From: Paenalcaligenes hominis_A
GTDB taxonomy: Bacteria > Pseudomonadota > Gammaproteobacteria > Burkholderiales > Burkholderiaceae_B
Assembly: GCF_041359055.1 (NCBI RefSeq)
Contig: NZ_JBGJKZ010000002.1
Location: 558,001-622,000, forward strand
DNA length: 64,000 bases
Direction of reading: 5' to 3'
Positions within the stretch are counted from its first letter, which is position 1; the number at the start of each line of letters is the position of its first letter. The notes under the pieces were generated by a model that saw only the letters and a list, made by a program, of their open reading frames with translations, did not search any database and was not told where the DNA came from. Below, in pieces: positions 35,988 to 45,396 of the stretch. Made by a program: the position numbers and the translations under genes.

Positions 35988-37222
35988 AGGCCCTCCTTGA
36001 ATTGCTGCTCTTGCTGTTGTAGATGCCAGGGCTTTTCAAAATACACATCATCAAACATGTGACTAGCATGGCTACGGTGGGCTTCTTGCATGGTGCCCCC
36101 TATGGACTCGGCTTTTTTCTGTGCTTCGATGACGTTTTGCTCTATCTGATGTTGGTAAGCAGTATGTTCGGCCTCCGACCACACGCCTAAACCTATTAAG
36201 TGTTGCTTGAGTCGAGCTATAGGGCAGCCTAAAGGAAAGTGTTGCCACTCGTCTGCTGGGCGGTATTTACTTGGGTCGTCAGAGCTAGAATGTGGTCCGG
36301 CCCGGTAGGTAACCCATTCGATAAGCGTAGGCCCACCGTTTTGACGGGCGCGCTCGGCGGCCCACTGCGAAGCGGCAAGACACGCCAAAAAGTCGTTGCC
36401 ATCAACACGCAATGAGGCAACGCCTGTACCTGCACCGCGTGCCGCAAAGGTGTTGCCAGCGCCCCCTGCAATGGCCTGAAAGGTAGAAATCGCCCACTGA
36501 TTATTTACCACATTTAATATAACGGGGGCATTGTAAACTTGAGCAAAGGTTAAAGCTGTTTGAAAATCGCCTTCGGCTGTGGCCCCATCGCCAATCCAAG
36601 AACTAGCAATTTTGGTATCGCCTTTAATGGCGGATGCCATGGCCCAACCTACACCTATCAAAAAACGCGTCGCCAAATTGCCGGATATGGAATAAAAACC
36701 ATAGTCTTTGTACGAGTACAAAGCAGGCAACTGACGCCCTTTAAGGGGGTCGCAACTATTGGAATACAGTTGACACATCAAATCGGAAATGGGCATGCCT
36801 TGGGCAAGCAAAATACCTAATTGTCTATACGATGGAAACTGCATATCGCCAGCCTGCAGCATCATGGTTTGTGCTGTGCTGATTGCCTCTTCGCCATAAG
36901 ACTGAATATAAAACGTTAATTTCTTTTGACGTTGAGCATGAAACATGCGTGCATCAAAAGCTCGGATCAGCATCATGGTTTTTAAACCTTGAAGTAGCTG
37001 GTCGGTGTCAATAGTGGGTGCCCAAGGACCGATGGCTTGGCCCTCGTCATCTAAAACTCGAATTAGACCTTGGGATAGGGCTAACATGGTGTTGGGCGCA
37101 GCCAAGGGGTCGGGGCGCGGCACCGCACCCGCAGGTTGCAAATGCAAATAGGAAAAATCGCTAGGTGCCCCGGGTCGTGCAGGCGGTTCGGGCACACGTA
37201 AGTGTAGCGGTGTTTGTCTCAT
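35984..37222 (-). CDS. bkdA1: Branched-chain 2-oxoacid dehydrogenase E1 alpha
   Basis: A 412-aa TPP-binding subunit with the thiamine motif GDGATAEGDFQTALTFA closing at VVNNQWAIST, and YRAGPHSSSDDPSKYR, the region around the phosphorylated Ser of eukaryotic homologues. The long Pro-rich N-terminus (LRVPEPPARPGAPSDFSYLH) is typical of the branched-chain rather than the pyruvate enzyme. First gene of the operon; the 137-bp gap upstream should hold the promoter. Confidence 0.92.
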   Translation of the reverse strand: MRQTPLHLRVPEPPARPGAPSDFSYLHLQPAGAVPRPDPLAAPNTMLALSQGLIRVLDDEGQAIGPWAPTIDTDQLLQGLKTMMLIRAFDARMFHAQRQKKLTFYIQSYGEEAISTAQTMMLQAGDMQFPSYRQLGILLAQGMPISDLMCQLYSNSCDPLKGRQLPALYSYKDYGFYSISGNLATRFLIGVGWAMASAIKGDTKIASSWIGDGATAEGDFQTALTFAQVYNAPVILNVVNNQWAISTFQAIAGGAGNTFAARGAGTGVASLRVDGNDFLACLAASQWAAERARQNGGPTLIEWVTYRAGPHSSSDDPSKYRPADEWQHFPLGCPIARLKQHLIGLGVWSEAEHTAYQHQIEQNVIEAQKKAESIGGTMQEAHRSHASHMFDDVYFEKPWHLQQQEQQFKEGL

Positions 37223-37359
37223 GAGTACCTCGTGAAAGATCTTGTGGAAATTTCAACAACTGGGTTTGTTATGTTATTACTGAGCCTTGTGAGCTTTAGT
37301 TCACTTTAGCGTGCCATCAAAATTATGCAACTAAGGCCACGCTAGTAATTACCCTTGGT

Positions 37360-39840
37360 CTACCTACGAGAAAACGGATTTTGCCAGTAGCGCGCCTGAT
37401 CCTTGCGCTCAGAGTAAAGCATTAACTCTGTGTTTTTTGTTGTCACAATGACCGCTCCATCTCGATCAGTACGGTAAAAATCGGTGCCTGCCTGAAGCCA
37501 GCGTTGCTCTACTTCAGGATGAGGGTGGTTAAAACGGTTCCACCACCCCGCCTGCGCTATGGCAACATTAGCCTGAAGCGCTTCAACCCATAATGCACTG
37601 GAAGAGGTTTTTGAACCATGATGCCCCACTATGACCACATCATAATGCCCCAAACCGGCTTCAATCAGTTGTTTTTCTTGGGCTATGCCCACGTCGCCCG
37701 TTAATAAAGCGCGCCACTGCTCTCCATGGACTGCCAAGACGCAACTGTGAGCATTTTTATCCGTGATCGCCCCTTTTTCATAGTGGACGCGATCAGGCCA
37801 TACAAAGGCGAACTCGACCCCATCCACTTGCCATCTTAGGCCGCGTTGGCAAAACTGAGTTGGGATAGCATCGGTTAAGGGAGAGACCTCTTTGTGTAAA
37901 AGACGCAGCTCTCGCTGTATATATTGGCGTACATCAAACGAGCTATAAATCTGTTGAGTAGACATTCGCTCTAATACACTTAATGTGCCACCCACATGAT
38001 CCAAATCGGCATGCGATAAAATTAACGCGTCCAATTGCTGTTTGCCTAAACTATGTAAATACGGCACTACCGTACGTTCGCCTTCATCACTATCCCAAGC
38101 CCGTCGTATGCCGGTGTCATACAAAAACACATGCTGTGCTGTTTCAATTACTACCGCGCTACCTTGGCCCACATCCAGCACATGCAAACGCCACTCGCCC
38201 TGTGCCAAAGGTGGAGGACGCCAAAATAATGCAGGCACTAACAGCCCCCACCCCATTGCGGACCACCGCCAAGCTTTGGGCCACAAGGCCACCACCACAC
38301 CCAGCATTGCCAAGGCGACTACCCATACCGGAGCCCGGCTGGCTGGTAAACTGGCTAAATCCAATTGGGCCAACCATTGCGTGGGCCACATGGTCAGTTC
38401 CAAGCAAAAATGCGTGATTTCTAATGTCCACTGGGCAACACTTTCCCATTGCAAAACACAGAACATGGCAAATAAAAGCGCCAAGGGCGTGATGAGCAGC
38501 CCTATCATAGGTATGCCATAAGCATTGGAGACTGGCGAAACCAAGGACATTTCAAAAAACAGAAACGCCAATGGCGGCAATAAAGCCAAACTAATAACCA
38601 ATTGCCACTGCGTGGCTAAGCGCATTTGCCCGCGCCACTGCTGCCAGCGCGATTGGGTATAGACGCCAAGAGCAGTACCACTCCATCCCGCACACGCAAC
38701 CAACAGCAGCACCGCACCAAATGACAACCAAAATCCACTAGCCAGCACTGACCACGGGTCAAACAACACAATGCCGATGACTGCCCAAGCCACAATAGTG
38801 GTAATAGACAATGGCAAACGCATACTTAGGCTAAACACCACCACACTAAACATAAAAAAGGTGCGCCGCGCTGGCACCTCCCACCCAGCGATCAAACTAT
38901 AAAGCCCTGCTACTACCCATGCTAGCCACGCCGCCGCCACAGGTGCAGGACAATATTGCGCCGCCGCAAACTGTCCAATGGCTAAACGACGCCAACACCA
39001 AGCAAAGCCCCAAGCACACACGCTAGCTAACAGCGTGACATGACTGCCGCTAATTGAAACCAAATGGGTGAGTCCAGTCCGGTTAAACACACGCCAGTCT
39101 TGCGCATGGATACTGGCCTGATCCCCAATTGATAAAGCTAAAATCACCCCACCCCACCGTAAAGACTCAAGATAAGGCAACATAGCTTGACGCAAAGCAT
39201 GACGCCCACGTTGCGCCCATAAAGATAAGCTCCATTCGGTGGCTTTATCTTCTAAACGTTGTGGCTCCCCCCGTACCTGGGCAAGAGCACGAATGCCTTG
39301 GGCAAAAACATGCCCCTCGTAATCAAAACCCGCGGGGTTACGGGCTCCGTGTGGTGTTTTTAAATAAGCTGTCAGCGCCCATTGCTGGCCGGGAATAAGC
39401 TCAGGAAAAGATTCGGATTGGGGTTGCGCATAGGGACCACGCCATGTACCGCGCGACCAAACCAACGCAATATGCCTGGGTACCCCAGCGGGATGCGATT
39501 GCAAGACGGTAGCCGTTACATAACGACTAGTGGGATTTAGCCGTGCCAAACCATCAATTTGTACTACCAATTTAAAGGCTTGGTTTTCTTCGTGTGCAGG
39601 TAATTGCTGAGCTAGGCGCTGTTGCGCTTGGTATTGGCAATTGATTAAGGCCAATAACCCCACACTGCACAACAGGCCCAAATGAAAAACCCAGCGCTGA
39701 TGACGGCAGTACCAAAGCAGCCCTAGACTGAGCAACAGGGCTAGCCCAGCAAACATAAGCGTACGTGTACTCCAAAGCTCAGCCCACTGCTGTGCCCACA
39801 CAGTCATCGCCACCATAACTGCCGCTACCCATCGCACCAT
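37360..39840 (-). CDS. comEC: ComEC/Rec2 DNA-uptake channel
   Basis: An 826-aa inner-membrane protein for single-strand DNA transport in natural competence. N-terminal hydrophobic spans and an OB-like DUF4131 region (about 1-190), the central Competence domain with many spans (about 230-500, starting VILALSIGDQASIHAQDW) and a C-terminal metallo-beta-lactamase domain with LSHADLDHVGG and VGHHGSKTSSS. Full length, no frameshift. It lies between two terminators and is probably monocistronic. Whether the organism is competent cannot be judged from this gene. Confidence 0.93.
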   Translation of the reverse strand: MVRWVAAVMVAMTVWAQQWAELWSTRTLMFAGLALLLSLGLLWYCRHQRWVFHLGLLCSVGLLALINCQYQAQQRLAQQLPAHEENQAFKLVVQIDGLARLNPTSRYVTATVLQSHPAGVPRHIALVWSRGTWRGPYAQPQSESFPELIPGQQWALTAYLKTPHGARNPAGFDYEGHVFAQGIRALAQVRGEPQRLEDKATEWSLSLWAQRGRHALRQAMLPYLESLRWGGVILALSIGDQASIHAQDWRVFNRTGLTHLVSISGSHVTLLASVCAWGFAWCWRRLAIGQFAAAQYCPAPVAAAWLAWVVAGLYSLIAGWEVPARRTFFMFSVVVFSLSMRLPLSITTIVAWAVIGIVLFDPWSVLASGFWLSFGAVLLLVACAGWSGTALGVYTQSRWQQWRGQMRLATQWQLVISLALLPPLAFLFFEMSLVSPVSNAYGIPMIGLLITPLALLFAMFCVLQWESVAQWTLEITHFCLELTMWPTQWLAQLDLASLPASRAPVWVVALAMLGVVVALWPKAWRWSAMGWGLLVPALFWRPPPLAQGEWRLHVLDVGQGSAVVIETAQHVFLYDTGIRRAWDSDEGERTVVPYLHSLGKQQLDALILSHADLDHVGGTLSVLERMSTQQIYSSFDVRQYIQRELRLLHKEVSPLTDAIPTQFCQRGLRWQVDGVEFAFVWPDRVHYEKGAITDKNAHSCVLAVHGEQWRALLTGDVGIAQEKQLIEAGLGHYDVVIVGHHGSKTSSSALWVEALQANVAIAQAGWWNRFNHPHPEVEQRWLQAGTDFYRTDRDGAVIVTTKNTELMLYSERKDQARYWQNPFSRR

Positions 39841-39870
39841 ACCAACCCCTCCCTAAAAGAAAAGGGTAGT

Positions 39871-39894
39871 AAAAAAGCCGTCTTAAAAGACGGC
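39871..39894 (-). terminator. Intrinsic terminator of the lolC-lolD-tatD operon
   Basis: On the minus strand GCCGTCT-TTTA-AGACGGC is followed by six T, 41 bases after the tatD stop. Confidence 0.9.
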
Positions 39895-39934
39895 CTTGAG
39901 CGGAAAATAACCTAGCGGTAAAACCCTTAGCTAA

Positions 39935-40756
39935 CTAGTGGTGCTGGTGCCACTGGGCTAAACGTGGCAGTACCCGCAAGGCCGTCGCTGTGGTCTGAGT
40001 CTTTATCTCTGAGATAGGTTGACTACGCAAATCAGCCAATACCTGCGCAATCGCTGCTAGCTCAGCCGGGCGATTGTATTGATCGGGGTATTTTTTTACG
40101 TCAAGCCAAGCAGGCCCTATATCGGGTGCATCGGTTTCAAGCACGAGGTGAGTCAAATCCAAATCGGTGGCTAACCGTCGAATTTGCTTAGCTCGAGTAA
40201 ATGTCATGGCCCCCCCAAAGCCTAAGGCAAAGCCCAACTCAATGAACTGCTGGGCTTGTTGGTGACTGCCGTTAAACGCATGAGCAATACCCGATAGCTT
40301 GGGGTAGCGGCGCAAATATTTTAAAATTTGATCTTGAGAGCGACGCACATGCAGCAACACAGGCAAATCAAAACGCTGGGCGATTTTAAGCTGAGCTTCG
40401 TAAAAGTACGTTTGTTTTTCGACCATTTCTGGGGTCTTGAGCTCGGGCACAAAAAAGTCCAAGCCAATTTCACCTATAGCCACTAATCGTGGATCTGCCA
40501 TGGCTTGCGCTACATCCTGCTCAAGCTGCGTTAAATCGGCTTCGGTTGCCTCGGGCACATACAGCGGGTGAATACCTAAAGCATAGACCAGTTGCGGATG
40601 CTGCGCTGCCAGCTGCTGCACTACAGAAAAATTAGATTGGGCTACAGCAGGAATCACAATATAGCGCACGCCATTTGCGGTAGCTTGAGCTACCAGCTCT
40701 GCGGTACTTTCAAGAAAAACCTCAGCATCTAAATGACAGTGTGTATCAATTAACAT
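39935..40756 (-). CDS. TatD-family metal-dependent DNase
   Basis: A 273-aa TIM-barrel hydrolase starting MLIDTHCHLD, with AIGEIGLDFF (metal-bridging Glu, about residue 93), LLHVRRSQDQ, IAHAFNGS and LVLETDAPDIGP. These are the TatD/YcfH/YjjV motifs; such enzymes act as 3'-5' exonucleases or D-aminoacyl-tRNA-like hydrolases. It overlaps the lolD stop by 7 bases, the same lolCD-tatD order seen in other proteobacteria. Which TatD subgroup it belongs to is not certain. Confidence 0.9.
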   Translation of the reverse strand: MLIDTHCHLDAEVFLESTAELVAQATANGVRYIVIPAVAQSNFSVVQQLAAQHPQLVYALGIHPLYVPEATEADLTQLEQDVAQAMADPRLVAIGEIGLDFFVPELKTPEMVEKQTYFYEAQLKIAQRFDLPVLLHVRRSQDQILKYLRRYPKLSGIAHAFNGSHQQAQQFIELGFALGFGGAMTFTRAKQIRRLATDLDLTHLVLETDAPDIGPAWLDVKKYPDQYNRPAELAAIAQVLADLRSQPISEIKTQTTATALRVLPRLAQWHQHH

Positions 40757-41436
40757 CCGAGTAAGACTCCTTGTTCCATATGTAATTGCCTGTGCGCCAA
40801 AGCCGCCAAAGCGGGATCATGGGTCACAATCACAAATGCAATGCCCAGCTCTTGGTTCATGGATTGCAACAGTTCAAACATTGACTGCGCCGTTTCACGG
40901 TCCAAATTGCCTGTGGGCTCGTCGGCTAACACGCAATCAGGTCGAGTGACTAAAGCACGAGCCAAAGCAATACGCTGGCGTTCGCCCCCAGAAAGCTGCC
41001 CAGGGTAATGCAAAGCACGTTGAGCCAGGCCGACTTGTGTAATCAAAGTTAGAGCCTGCTCTCTGGCCTCGGCACGCGGTACACGTCGCACGATTAATGG
41101 CATAGCCACGTTATCAAGCGCCGTAAACTCAGGCAATAAGTGATGAAACTGGTACACAAAGCCTAAGTGACGATTACGAATCTGGCTACGAGTTTTTTCA
41201 TTCAGTCGCTCGGCATCTTGCCCTGCTACCTTCAGTGTGCCTGCACTGGCTTGATCTAATAAGCCTAACACATGTAGCAATGTGCTTTTACCCGAGCCCG
41301 AAGCGCCCACAATGGCGACCATTTCGCCAGCATGCACATGCAAATTGACATCACGCAACACATCTACTGTGTTGCCTCCGTCTATATAACTACGTTGAAT
41401 ATGTGCGGCTTGAATGACGTGTTCTTTTTTAATCAT
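40750..41436 (-). CDS. lolD: Lipoprotein-releasing ABC transporter ATPase LolD
   Basis: ATPase that powers release of outer-membrane lipoproteins to LolA. Walker A GASGSGKSTLLHVLGLLD, signature LSGGERQRIALARAL and Walker B CVLADEPTGNLD are intact. The start MIKKEHVIQA at 41436 is chosen over a longer frame: its ATG overlaps the lolC stop (ATGATTAA), the usual coupling. 228 aa, normal length. Confidence 0.95.
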   Translation of the reverse strand: MIKKEHVIQAAHIQRSYIDGGNTVDVLRDVNLHVHAGEMVAIVGASGSGKSTLLHVLGLLDQASAGTLKVAGQDAERLNEKTRSQIRNRHLGFVYQFHHLLPEFTALDNVAMPLIVRRVPRAEAREQALTLITQVGLAQRALHYPGQLSGGERQRIALARALVTRPDCVLADEPTGNLDRETAQSMFELLQSMNQELGIAFVIVTHDPALAALAHRQLHMEQGVLLGC

Positions 41437-42700
41437 GTCGTAACACCTGTGCAGGTTGAAGTTTAGAGGCACGCCAGCTGGGATACAGCGTGGCTAATAA
41501 CGACAACACTAATGAAGTAACACCAATAATCACCATATCCATCACAGATGGGTTAGACGGCATTTGACTAATAAAGTAGATTTGTTGAGGTAAAAACTCT
41601 TGCCCCGTAAGATTTTCTAAAAATGGCACAATGACATCTATGTTGTAGGCTACCAACGCACCTAAACTGACACCAATTAATGTGCCCAACACCCCAATTA
41701 AAGCGCCCTGCACTAAAAAAACAAGACCAATGCTAGCCGGGGTAGCACCAATAGTACGCAAAATAGCAATATCACTGCGTTTATCTTTAACAGCCATTAC
41801 CAAAGAAGACAGTAAATTAAACGCTGCCACCGCCACAATTAAGGTCAAAATTAAAAACATCATACGTTTTTCAGTTTGAACCGCAGCAAACCAGGTTTTG
41901 TTATTTTGAGTCCAGTCGCTGACATGCACACTAAGCGGTAAAGCCATGCGCAACTGCTCTGCCACCTGAGGCGCTTTTTGCATGTCTTGAATACGCAAAC
42001 GGACGCCACTGTTACCACTATCTCTGAAGACACGAGCCGCATCCTCGTAATGCACAAACGCCAAGGTTGAGTCATATTCATAGTGCCCCGAAGAATACAA
42101 CCCCACTACAGTAAACTGACGCATACGGGGCGCAAAACCAGCCGGTGATATACTGCCCTGAGGTGCCATTAACATCAAGGTATCCCCTTCACGCACCCCA
42201 AGTGTCTGCGCTAACTGCAAACCCAACACCAAACCAAACTGCCCTTCTTCAAGGCTATCAAGCTGGTTAACCACCATTTGATCGGCTAACTCGGACACCT
42301 GATGCTCTAACGCAGGATCTATGCCGCGAATTTGCACCCCATTCATTTTGTCTCCGCGTACCAACATAGCTTGAGCCGCCACAAAAGGAGCTGCGCCTAC
42401 TACCTGTTTGTTTTCTTTAGCATTGTCGGCCAGAGCCTGCCAATGCGATAATACGTCTTGATGTGAGTGACTACGCACATATAATTCAATGTGCGGTAAA
42501 ACCGACAGCATGCGGTCACGAACTTGGGTCTGAAACCCGTTCATCACCGAAAGCACAATAATCAATGCTGCCACTCCTAACGCAATCCCGGTCATAGAAC
42601 TGGCTGCTATAAATGACACAAAGCGATCTTTACGCTTAGCTCCTCGACCACTTCGCGCTAAGCCCGCGTAACGCGCGCCTATCCAAAACTCATAAAACAT
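41429..42700 (-). CDS. lolC: Lipoprotein-releasing permease LolC/E
   Basis: A 423-aa FtsX-type permease: N-terminal span (FVSFIAASSMTGIALGVAALIIVLSVMNGF, about 28-57), a large periplasmic domain, and three C-terminal spans, with RTIGATPASIGLVFLVQG as the coupling helix. LolC and LolE are similar; the organism may use one LolF-like gene for both, since only one permease is present here. Works with LolD. It diverges from the gene at 42715 with only 14 bp between starts. Confidence 0.92.
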   Translation of the reverse strand: MFYEFWIGARYAGLARSGRGAKRKDRFVSFIAASSMTGIALGVAALIIVLSVMNGFQTQVRDRMLSVLPHIELYVRSHSHQDVLSHWQALADNAKENKQVVGAAPFVAAQAMLVRGDKMNGVQIRGIDPALEHQVSELADQMVVNQLDSLEEGQFGLVLGLQLAQTLGVREGDTLMLMAPQGSISPAGFAPRMRQFTVVGLYSSGHYEYDSTLAFVHYEDAARVFRDSGNSGVRLRIQDMQKAPQVAEQLRMALPLSVHVSDWTQNNKTWFAAVQTEKRMMFLILTLIVAVAAFNLLSSLVMAVKDKRSDIAILRTIGATPASIGLVFLVQGALIGVLGTLIGVSLGALVAYNIDVIVPFLENLTGQEFLPQQIYFISQMPSNPSVMDMVIIGVTSLVLSLLATLYPSWRASKLQPAQVLRHD

Positions 42701-42714
42701 AGACTTTACCGTTA

Positions 42715-43665
42715 ATGACTGCTGCTAATTCCTGTATTGTATTAAGTGAAGCACTAGCCCCGGCCCCAATGGCAGCCGAGCTAATAAAGCACCTCCCTAC
42801 TTACGCGCCAAACTTAGTTCGCTATTTGGACCAATGCCAAAGCCAATTGGTTCGGCCTACTCTAGACCAGACTCGCTGTACAGCACTCGAGACCTGGCAG
42901 GTGGAGCAAGCCGGTTTTTCTGCCGCGACAGCAAAGCATAACGCAGCTTTAGCTCTTTTGTTAGCATCGACCACTGAAAAAAAAGCAACCATCACACCAG
43001 ATACTGCTTTTTGGTTAGCCGAGTTAGTACATTTAGCGCCCTCTAGAGAGGGGGCAGCCTTAATTCCCGCATCGGAACTGCAGATTAGTTCTGAACATAG
43101 CTACGAACTACTTAAAGCTGCGCAAGAGCTCTGTCAGGGTACTGCTTTTCGCCTAGAACCTTGGTCTGCACAGCATTGGCAACTTCATAGCACTATTGAA
43201 TTACCTGCCGTTTTTGCAAGCCCACAGTTAGTTAGTCGTAGTGCAGTTAACGATTGGTGGGACCAAAACCCCGTCACCCGAGAATGGCGTCGTTTTGTCA
43301 ATGAACTGCAAATGCTGTATTTTAATCACCCAGTGAATCAAGACCGTCTCAATCAGGGTTTAGCTCCCATCAATAGTTTGTGGCCTATAGGTGGGCTAAC
43401 TGGGAATGACTGGCAGCCCCAACCTCGTCCCTATCAGCTGCACCAAGAGCTGACCCGGCCCTACTTACGCCAAGACTGGGGACTGTGGTTACAACGCTTA
43501 CAGCAACTAGACCTTGAGCTCAAAACACAACTGCCTCATAAGCCAGACCTAGTTCTCACCAATACCGAACAACTCTTCATTGCTAGCCCACGACCATCAC
43601 GGTTTTGGCACCGTTTTATTCAACCCACCTCTACCTGGAGATCACATTGGCTCGCCCAGTCTTAA
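42715..43665 (+). CDS. Conserved hypothetical protein upstream of recJ
   Basis: A 316-aa soluble protein. The segment INSLWPIGGLTG (about residues 222-233) resembles the NSLWFWGGG motif of a betaproteobacterial family loosely annotated as cofactor-independent phosphoglycerate mutase-like or regulatory proteins and often found next to recJ; I see no phosphatase metal motif, so enzymatic function is doubtful. No ribosome site is evident at the ATG. Its last 19 bases overlap the start of recJ, implying co-translation. Confidence 0.75.
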   Translation: MTAANSCIVLSEALAPAPMAAELIKHLPTYAPNLVRYLDQCQSQLVRPTLDQTRCTALETWQVEQAGFSAATAKHNAALALLLASTTEKKATITPDTAFWLAELVHLAPSREGAALIPASELQISSEHSYELLKAAQELCQGTAFRLEPWSAQHWQLHSTIELPAVFASPQLVSRSAVNDWWDQNPVTREWRRFVNELQMLYFNHPVNQDRLNQGLAPINSLWPIGGLTGNDWQPQPRPYQLHQELTRPYLRQDWGLWLQRLQQLDLELKTQLPHKPDLVLTNTEQLFIASPRPSRFWHRFIQPTSTWRSHWLAQS

Positions 43666-45350
43666 GCCCTCGTTCCCCACAACCCGATATAGCAGACCAA
43701 CTGACCCATGCCGGACTGCATCCTCTATTAGCACAACTATTTGCAACTCGTCAGGTCACCGATATTCAACAAACCAATTCTCGTTGGAATGCCTTATTAG
43801 CGCCGTATACTTTGCATGATATTGAGAAAGGGACACAGCTATTAGCGGATGCCATAGAGGAGCAACTACGCATTGTTATTGTGGCTGACTACGACTGCGA
43901 TGGTGCAACCGCTTGTGCAATTGGAATGCGTGCGCTCGGCGAAATGGGTGCAGATGTGGATTTTTTCGTACCAAACCGATTTGAAACCGGTTATGGTTTA
44001 TCTCCCCAAGTGGTTGAGCTGTTATTACAGCACCCTAACGGTAAACCCGACCTGATAGTAACCGTAGACAACGGTATTGCCAGCGTGGACGGCGTGGCGT
44101 TAGCCAATCAATTAGGCATGCAAGTGCTCATCACCGACCATCACTTGCCCGGTGACACCTTGCCCGCCGCCGCAGCCATTATTAACCCAAGCCACCCCCA
44201 TTGCGCTTTTCCCTCTAAAAACCTGGCGGGAGTTGGTGTTATTTTTTACCTGATGTTGGCATTGCGTGCCGAACTGCGTGAACGAGGCGCATTTGATCTT
44301 GAAGATCAACCCCGTTTGGACCAGCTTGCTGACATTTTGGCCTTAGGCACTGTGGCCGATGTAGTTAAATTGGATGCAAATAACCGGTTATTAGTTGCTC
44401 AGGGTCTGAAACAAATCCGTCAGGGCAAAGCCCATGCTGGCATCCATGCTTTATTTACTGTCGCAGGGCGACAGCCACAACTTGCTAACGCCTTTGACCT
44501 AGGTTTTGCAGTCGGTCCTCGCATCAATGCGGCGGGTCGTCTTGAAGACATGAGCATAGGTATTCGCTGCTTATGCACAGATGACCCACTTGAGGCCATG
44601 GAGTTAGCCCAAGAACTGGATCGTATTAACCAAACTCGCCGCCAAATTGAAACTCAAATGCATCAAAGCGCCTTACAGGCGGTAGAGCAAATGATGCAAC
44701 TTAAACCTCGTGCTAGTGTGTGTGTACACCAACCTGACTGGCATCAAGGGGTAGTAGGTCTAGTGGCCTCTAGGCTCAAAGAACGTTATTGGCGTCCTAC
44801 TATAGCCTTTGCGCCGGGTGATGGAAATGAGCTGAAAGGTTCTGGACGTTCCATCCCTGACGTGCACTTGCGTGATGTCTTAGATTTGATTTCCAAAAAA
44901 CACCCAGGATTAATCTTGAAGTTTGGAGGGCACTCTATGGCGGCAGGTCTAAGTATTCATCAAGAAAACCTAGCACAGTTCGAGCAGGCTTTTGATTATG
45001 CTGTGGTCGAGTTCACAGGCAAAACACAATTTGATCCTGTTATTGAACATGATGGGTCTTTAGCGGTCGAGTTTATGGATATCCACACTGCCGATCTGCT
45101 AAACCAACAAGTGTGGGGGGCCGGTTTTCCCGCCCCCACTTTTGTAGATAGTTTTCGGGTTGTGCACCAACGCGTGCTTAAAGAAAAACACCTAAAGCTA
45201 CGCGTGGAGCGTGAAGGTTTGATGTTCGATGCCATTTGGTTCAATCAAAACCAACCTCTGCACGACCAAATTGAAATAGCATACCGATTGGATGTCAACC
45301 ACTGGAACGGCCAAAGTCAATTGCAGCTTATGGTGGAATTTGCCCAATAA
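43647..45350 (+). CDS. recJ: Single-strand-DNA-specific exonuclease RecJ
   Basis: 5'-3' exonuclease of recombination and mismatch repair. DHH-family motifs are clear: VADYDCDGATACAIG, TVDNGIAS, ITDHHLPGD and the DHHA1 GRSIPDVHLRDVL / KFGGHSMAAGL region. A longer frame begins at 43605, but the TTG at 43647 has GGAG six bases upstream and gives the normal 567 aa. It overlaps the preceding gene by 19 bases. Confidence 0.95.
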   Translation: MARPVLSPRSPQPDIADQLTHAGLHPLLAQLFATRQVTDIQQTNSRWNALLAPYTLHDIEKGTQLLADAIEEQLRIVIVADYDCDGATACAIGMRALGEMGADVDFFVPNRFETGYGLSPQVVELLLQHPNGKPDLIVTVDNGIASVDGVALANQLGMQVLITDHHLPGDTLPAAAAIINPSHPHCAFPSKNLAGVGVIFYLMLALRAELRERGAFDLEDQPRLDQLADILALGTVADVVKLDANNRLLVAQGLKQIRQGKAHAGIHALFTVAGRQPQLANAFDLGFAVGPRINAAGRLEDMSIGIRCLCTDDPLEAMELAQELDRINQTRRQIETQMHQSALQAVEQMMQLKPRASVCVHQPDWHQGVVGLVASRLKERYWRPTIAFAPGDGNELKGSGRSIPDVHLRDVLDLISKKHPGLILKFGGHSMAAGLSIHQENLAQFEQAFDYAVVEFTGKTQFDPVIEHDGSLAVEFMDIHTADLLNQQVWGAGFPAPTFVDSFRVVHQRVLKEKHLKLRVEREGLMFDAIWFNQNQPLHDQIEIAYRLDVNHWNGQSQLQLMVEFAQ

Positions 45351-45354
45351 CAGC

Positions 45355-45383
45355 TAGCGCGCTCTAGGTTGTAGAGCGCGCTA
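45355..45383. terminator. Convergent hairpin between recJ and eamA
   Basis: A perfect 12-bp stem, TAGCGCGCTCTA / TAGAGCGCGCTA with loop GGTTG, between two convergent genes. T-runs are short, so termination may be factor-assisted. Confidence 0.75.
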
Positions 45384-45396
45384 TTAACTAACTACA

